The notes below the pieces were generated by a model. It was given only the letters and a program-made list of their open reading frames with translations, made no database searches and was not told the DNA's origin. The translations under genes and the position numbers were made by a program. From positions 1 to 15,257 of the forward strand of contig NZ_UQXD01000052.1 in assembly GCF_900544955.1 (NCBI RefSeq): a stretch of DNA of 15,257 bases, read 5' to 3'. Positions 13,057 through 15,257 of the stretch are shown in pieces; within the stretch, counting starts at the first letter, position 1, and each line of letters opens with the position of its first letter. Source of the DNA: an uncultured Oscillibacter sp. Its GTDB lineage: Bacteria; Bacillota; Clostridia; Oscillospirales; Oscillospiraceae.

Positions 13057-13907
13057 GCTTCCTTCGCTCCTTTCACGGTGAAGAGGATGATGTCCTCCAC
13101 GGTGGGCTTTTCCAGGGCCAGGGTGTCTGGTACGGCGTCCCGCCGCACCAGAATCCGGACGCCGCCCATGCCGCCGGTCTCCCGGCCTACCACCGCCTCC
13201 TCCCGGAGGCTCTCCGCCTGGGCGACGGTGCCCACGAAGATGCCGTAGGTCTCCAGCAGCCGGTCCTTCTCGTCGCAAAACAGCAGCCGCCCCTGGTGGA
13301 GGAAGGCGATGTAGTCGCACAGCTTCTCCAAATCCGAGAGGATGTGGGAGGAGATGAGAATGGAGTGGTCCTCCTCCCGGGTGAACTCGTTGAAGATGTC
13401 CAGCACCTCGTCCCGCACGATGGGGTCCAGCCCGGCGGTGGCCTCGTCCAGCACCAGCAGCCGGGGCTGGTGGCTCAGGGCCACGGCGATGGCCAGCTTC
13501 ATCTTCATGCCCCGGGAGAAGTCCTTGAAGGCCTTGCCCCGGGGGAGGGCGAAGCGGTCCAGGTAGCCCTCGTACCGGCCCTGGTCCCAGCGGCGGTAGG
13601 TCTCCGCCATGATTTTGCCCACCTGGGCAGCGTTGAGGGTCTCGGGGAAGTAGGCCTCGTCCAGCACCACCCCCACGTCCTCCTTGACGGCGTTGAAGTC
13701 CGGGGAGGCGGTGTCCACTCCCAGCACCGCGGCGGTGCCGCTGTCCGGCCGCAGGGCGTTCATCAGCAGGCGGATGGTGGTGGACTTTCCCGCGCCGTTC
13801 TCGCCCACCAGGCCGCAGATGGTGCCCGCGGGCACCTCCAGGCACAGGTCCCGGATGGCGAAGGCACCGAAGGATTTGTTGATATGGCTCAGTTCAATGG
13901 CGTTCAT
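13053..13907 (-). CDS. ABC transporter ATP-binding protein (GntR-linked, YtrB-like)
   Basis: The 284-aa ATPase has Walker A GENGAGKST (35-43), a degenerate signature FSRGMKMKL (130-138), Walker B LLVLDE (150-155), the D-loop TAGLD and switch His H188. After Walker B comes an extra C-terminal domain (about 200-284) of the sort seen in ABC-2 exporters. At the Q-loop position the protein reads VGVVLDEAYFPETL, with no glutamine, a common trait of this subgroup. ATG at 13907 is preceded by GAGGAGG and overlaps the GntR stop (ATGA). It powers the ABC-2 permease encoded immediately after. By analogy with Bacillus YtrABC, a role in wall or peptide-antibiotic stress is possible but unproven. Confidence 0.93.
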   Translation of the reverse strand: MNAIELSHINKSFGAFAIRDLCLEVPAGTICGLVGENGAGKSTTIRLLMNALRPDSGTAAVLGVDTASPDFNAVKEDVGVVLDEAYFPETLNAAQVGKIMAETYRRWDQGRYEGYLDRFALPRGKAFKDFSRGMKMKLAIAVALSHQPRLLVLDEATAGLDPIVRDEVLDIFNEFTREEDHSILISSHILSDLEKLCDYIAFLHQGRLLFCDEKDRLLETYGIFVGTVAQAESLREEAVVGRETGGMGGVRILVRRDAVPDTLALEKPTVEDIILFTVKGAKEA

Positions 13908-14284
13908 CGGGTTTCCTCCTCTAGCAGGATGCGCAGCATGTCGTATAGTTCCTCTTGGGTGAGGCCGCAGCTTGCGGCCAGCTCCGCGGCGGCGGAGAGG
14001 TGTTCCTCCAGCTCCCGCAGCCGCTGCTCCCGGATCAGCTCCAGATTTTTCTCCGCCACAAAGCAGCCCTTTCCCGCCACGGTGTAGAGAAAGCCCTGGG
14101 CCTCCAGCTCGTCGTAGGCCCGCTTGGTGGTGATGACGGAGATTTTCAGGTCCTTGGCCAAAATCCGGATGGAGGGCAGCGCCTCTCCCGGACGCAGGAC
14201 GCCGGCGATGATCTGGGCCTTGATCTGGGAGGCGATCTGGTCGTAGATGGGCTGGCTGGTGGTGTTTCGGATGATGAGTTCCAT
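13904..14284 (-). CDS. GntR family transcriptional regulator, YtrA type
   Basis: The 126-aa regulator has an N-terminal winged helix (about 8-77): QPIYDQIASQIKAQIIAGVL, RPGEALPSIRILAKDLKIS, TTKRAYDELEAQGFLYTVAGKGCFV. A short helical C-terminal dimerisation part (about 80-126, EQRLRELEEHLSAAAELAAS) follows. This is the YtrA layout, with no large effector domain. ATG at 14284 has GGAGG 8 bases upstream; an in-frame upstream ATG falls within the operator. It is first in the operon with the ATPase and permease, and the palindrome over its own promoter indicates autorepression released by an unknown signal. Confidence 0.94.
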   Translation of the reverse strand: MELIIRNTTSQPIYDQIASQIKAQIIAGVLRPGEALPSIRILAKDLKISVITTKRAYDELEAQGFLYTVAGKGCFVAEKNLELIREQRLRELEEHLSAAAELAASCGLTQEELYDMLRILLEEETR

Positions 14285-14301
14285 GGAAGTGCCTCCGTTC
14301 G

Positions 14302-14319
14302 TACTGTACATGTACAGTA
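14302..14319. promoter_or_regulatory. GntR operator palindrome
   Basis: TACTGTACATGTACAGTA is a perfect 18-bp palindrome just upstream of the GntR start, overlapping the -10 box and transcription start of its promoter. A direct repeat of its half, TACAGTAT, occurs at 14313-14320 and 14322-14329. This is a fitting site for a YtrA-type dimer. Confidence 0.8.
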
Positions 14320-14343
14320 TATACAGTATGCACGGAATGTCAA
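14316..14343 (-). promoter_or_regulatory. Promoter of the GntR/ABC operon
   Basis: On the minus strand a consensus -35 TTGACA (14343-14338), a 16-base spacer and a -10 TATACT (14321-14316) place the start near 14309, within the palindrome. Confidence 0.8.
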
Positions 14344-14373
14344 GGGGTTTTTGAAAATTTTGTTTTGTAGGCA

Positions 14374-14409
14374 TTGCACCTATGAAATCCTCAGAGAATA
14401 TGATATACT
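14374..14409 (+). promoter_or_regulatory. Probable promoter region of the leucine-rich-repeat gene
   Basis: Overlapping -10-like boxes TATGAT (14399-14404) and TATACT (14404-14409) follow a -35-like TTGCAC (14374-14379). The spacer to the first is 19 bases, which is long, so the assignment is tentative. The A/T-rich stretch 14346-14410 is the only non-coding space between divergent genes. Confidence 0.45.
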
Positions 14410-14452
14410 TTCTCTTCATTGGAGCATGAAAAAGGGAACGGAGGCAGAGGGG

Positions 14453-15257
14453 TTGGAGACCGTCAGCGGCGTCAACAACTGGAAACTGGTGGTCCGCCGG
14501 GAGGCGGAGGGGGTGGCCATTTTGCGGGCGGTGACCTGCGATGCCTCGGCGGCCCTGCCGGACAGCCTCTTCGGCCTGCCGGTGACGGCCCTGGGGGACC
14601 ACGCCCTGGCCCCCGGCGCCGGGACGGCGGAGGGGGAGGCGGTGGAGCTCATCTGCGGCCCGCCGGACGGCGGCGCGGCATGGGACAACCGGGGACTGCT
14701 GGAGCTGGCGCTGCCCAGGTTCCTCCGCCGGGTGGGGGATTACGCCCTGCTGAACTGCGGTGGCCTCCACACCCTGCGCCTCCACGACGGCATCCGCTTT
14801 TGGAGCGGCGGCGCCCTGATGAACTGCCGCTCCCTGCACCGCTTCCACCTCACCCGGACTGGAGCGGAGCAGGGGGAGTCCCTGGCCTATTTCAACGACG
14901 AGCTGAGCCGGGAGCTGGACGTGATGGTGGTGGACACGGCGGGGCGCACCGCCCGGCTGCTGTTCCCGGAGTTTGTGGAGGCCTACGAGGAGAACTGCCC
15001 CGCCCACCACTTCGACTATAACATCTACGGCGCCGGCTACCCCTACCACCACTGCTTCCGCCAGAAGCGGCTGGACCTGAAGACCTACGACGGGCTGTGG
15101 CGGACCTTCCTGGGAATGGAACATGACGAGGAGACGGCGCTGCGTCTGGCGTGGTACCGGTTGCGGTACCCGGTGGAGCTGACGGAGAAGGCGGCGGCTG
15201 GGTACCTGGGGTATCTGAAGAGCCGGGCGGAGGCGGCGGTGGCGTGGCTGGTAGGGG
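14453..15257 (+). CDS. BspA-type leucine-rich-repeat protein, N-terminal part (runs off the window)
   Basis: The frame is open to the right edge, giving at least 268 residues. TTG at 14453 is chosen because GGAGG lies 8 bases upstream; ATG at 14426 is in frame but its GGAG almost touches the start. Residues 24-49 (LPDSLFGLPVTALGDHAL) and 85-134 (LELALPRFLRRVGDYALLNC, GLHTLRLHDGIRFWSGGALM, CRSLHRFHL) are LRR_5 repeats of the BspA kind. They are followed by a non-repeat part with a Cys/His/Tyr-rich stretch (ENCPAHHFDYNIYGAGYPYHHC, in pieces near 195-217) and a helical end (ELTEKAAAGYLGYLKSRAEA). There is no signal peptide, so it is probably cytoplasmic, unlike most BspA proteins. Its role is unknown, and the C-terminal part is not visible. 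Confidence 0.75.
   Translation, partial: METVSGVNNWKLVVRREAEGVAILRAVTCDASAALPDSLFGLPVTALGDHALAPGAGTAEGEAVELICGPPDGGAAWDNRGLLELALPRFLRRVGDYALLNCGGLHTLRLHDGIRFWSGGALMNCRSLHRFHLTRTGAEQGESLAYFNDELSRELDVMVVDTAGRTARLLFPEFVEAYEENCPAHHFDYNIYGAGYPYHHCFRQKRLDLKTYDGLWRTFLGMEHDEETALRLAWYRLRYPVELTEKAAAGYLGYLKSRAEAAVAWLVG

Overview
The window looks like chromosomal DNA from a GC-rich gut Firmicute of the Oscillospiraceae type (Flavonifractor, Oscillibacter, Lawsonibacter-like). This is inferred from several things. Codons are strongly G/C-ended, Shine-Dalgarno sites are strong (AGGAGG types), and promoters read TTGACA-17-TATAAT. An S-layer-homology gene sits at the left edge. The gene set (YitT, DUF4180, TrpXYZ-like ABC cassette, CBS-DRTGG pyrophosphatase, YtrA-type GntR operon) is typical of Clostridia. 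No phage structural genes, transposases, integrases or CRISPR arrays were seen.

Layout, left to right. (1) 3-176: C-terminus of an SLH-domain surface protein. (2) 364-613, minus strand: a tRNA-Thr(TGT)/tRNA-Tyr(GTA) unit with its own promoter and terminator. (3) 656-1353, plus strand: three tightly packed small genes for a four-cysteine zinc-ribbon-like protein, a charged helical protein and a protein carrying only a sigma region 4-like HTH. (4) 1370-3054: promoter, YitT-family membrane protein, Asp/Glu racemase-family enzyme, terminator. (5) 3151-3615, minus: VOC protein with an HTH-like tail. It is divergent from a DUF4180 gene (3806-4168) that has a strong promoter and a palindrome at its transcription start. 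(6) 4269-7152, minus: ABC importer cassette, with lipoprotein, then a hairpin, then permease and ATPase. (7) 7415-10609, plus: CTP synthase behind a structured leader that ends in a terminator, a decayed duplicate of the last 23 codons of pyrG, then an M24 Xaa-Pro-type peptidase. (8) 10623-12302: family II pyrophosphatase with CBS-DRTGG-CBS regulatory insert. (9) 12361-14343, minus: GntR regulator, ABC ATPase, ABC-2 permease and a possible 26-residue ORF, under a promoter whose -10 is covered by an 18-bp palindrome. (10) from about 14453, plus: a BspA-type leucine-rich-repeat protein running off the right edge.

The genes are mostly independent housekeeping or regulatory units, not one pathway. 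Local couplings are clear: overlapping stop/start codons in the GntR-ATPase-permease operon, an overlap in the permease-ATPase pair of the importer, and short gaps in the three-gene HTH cluster and the YitT-racemase pair. The less ordinary points are the sigma-like HTH cluster, the DUF4180 operator, the pyrG leader terminator, the pyrG tail duplication, and the 26-codon ORF behind the ABC-2 permease. I did not find a clearly new multi-gene defence or mobile system.
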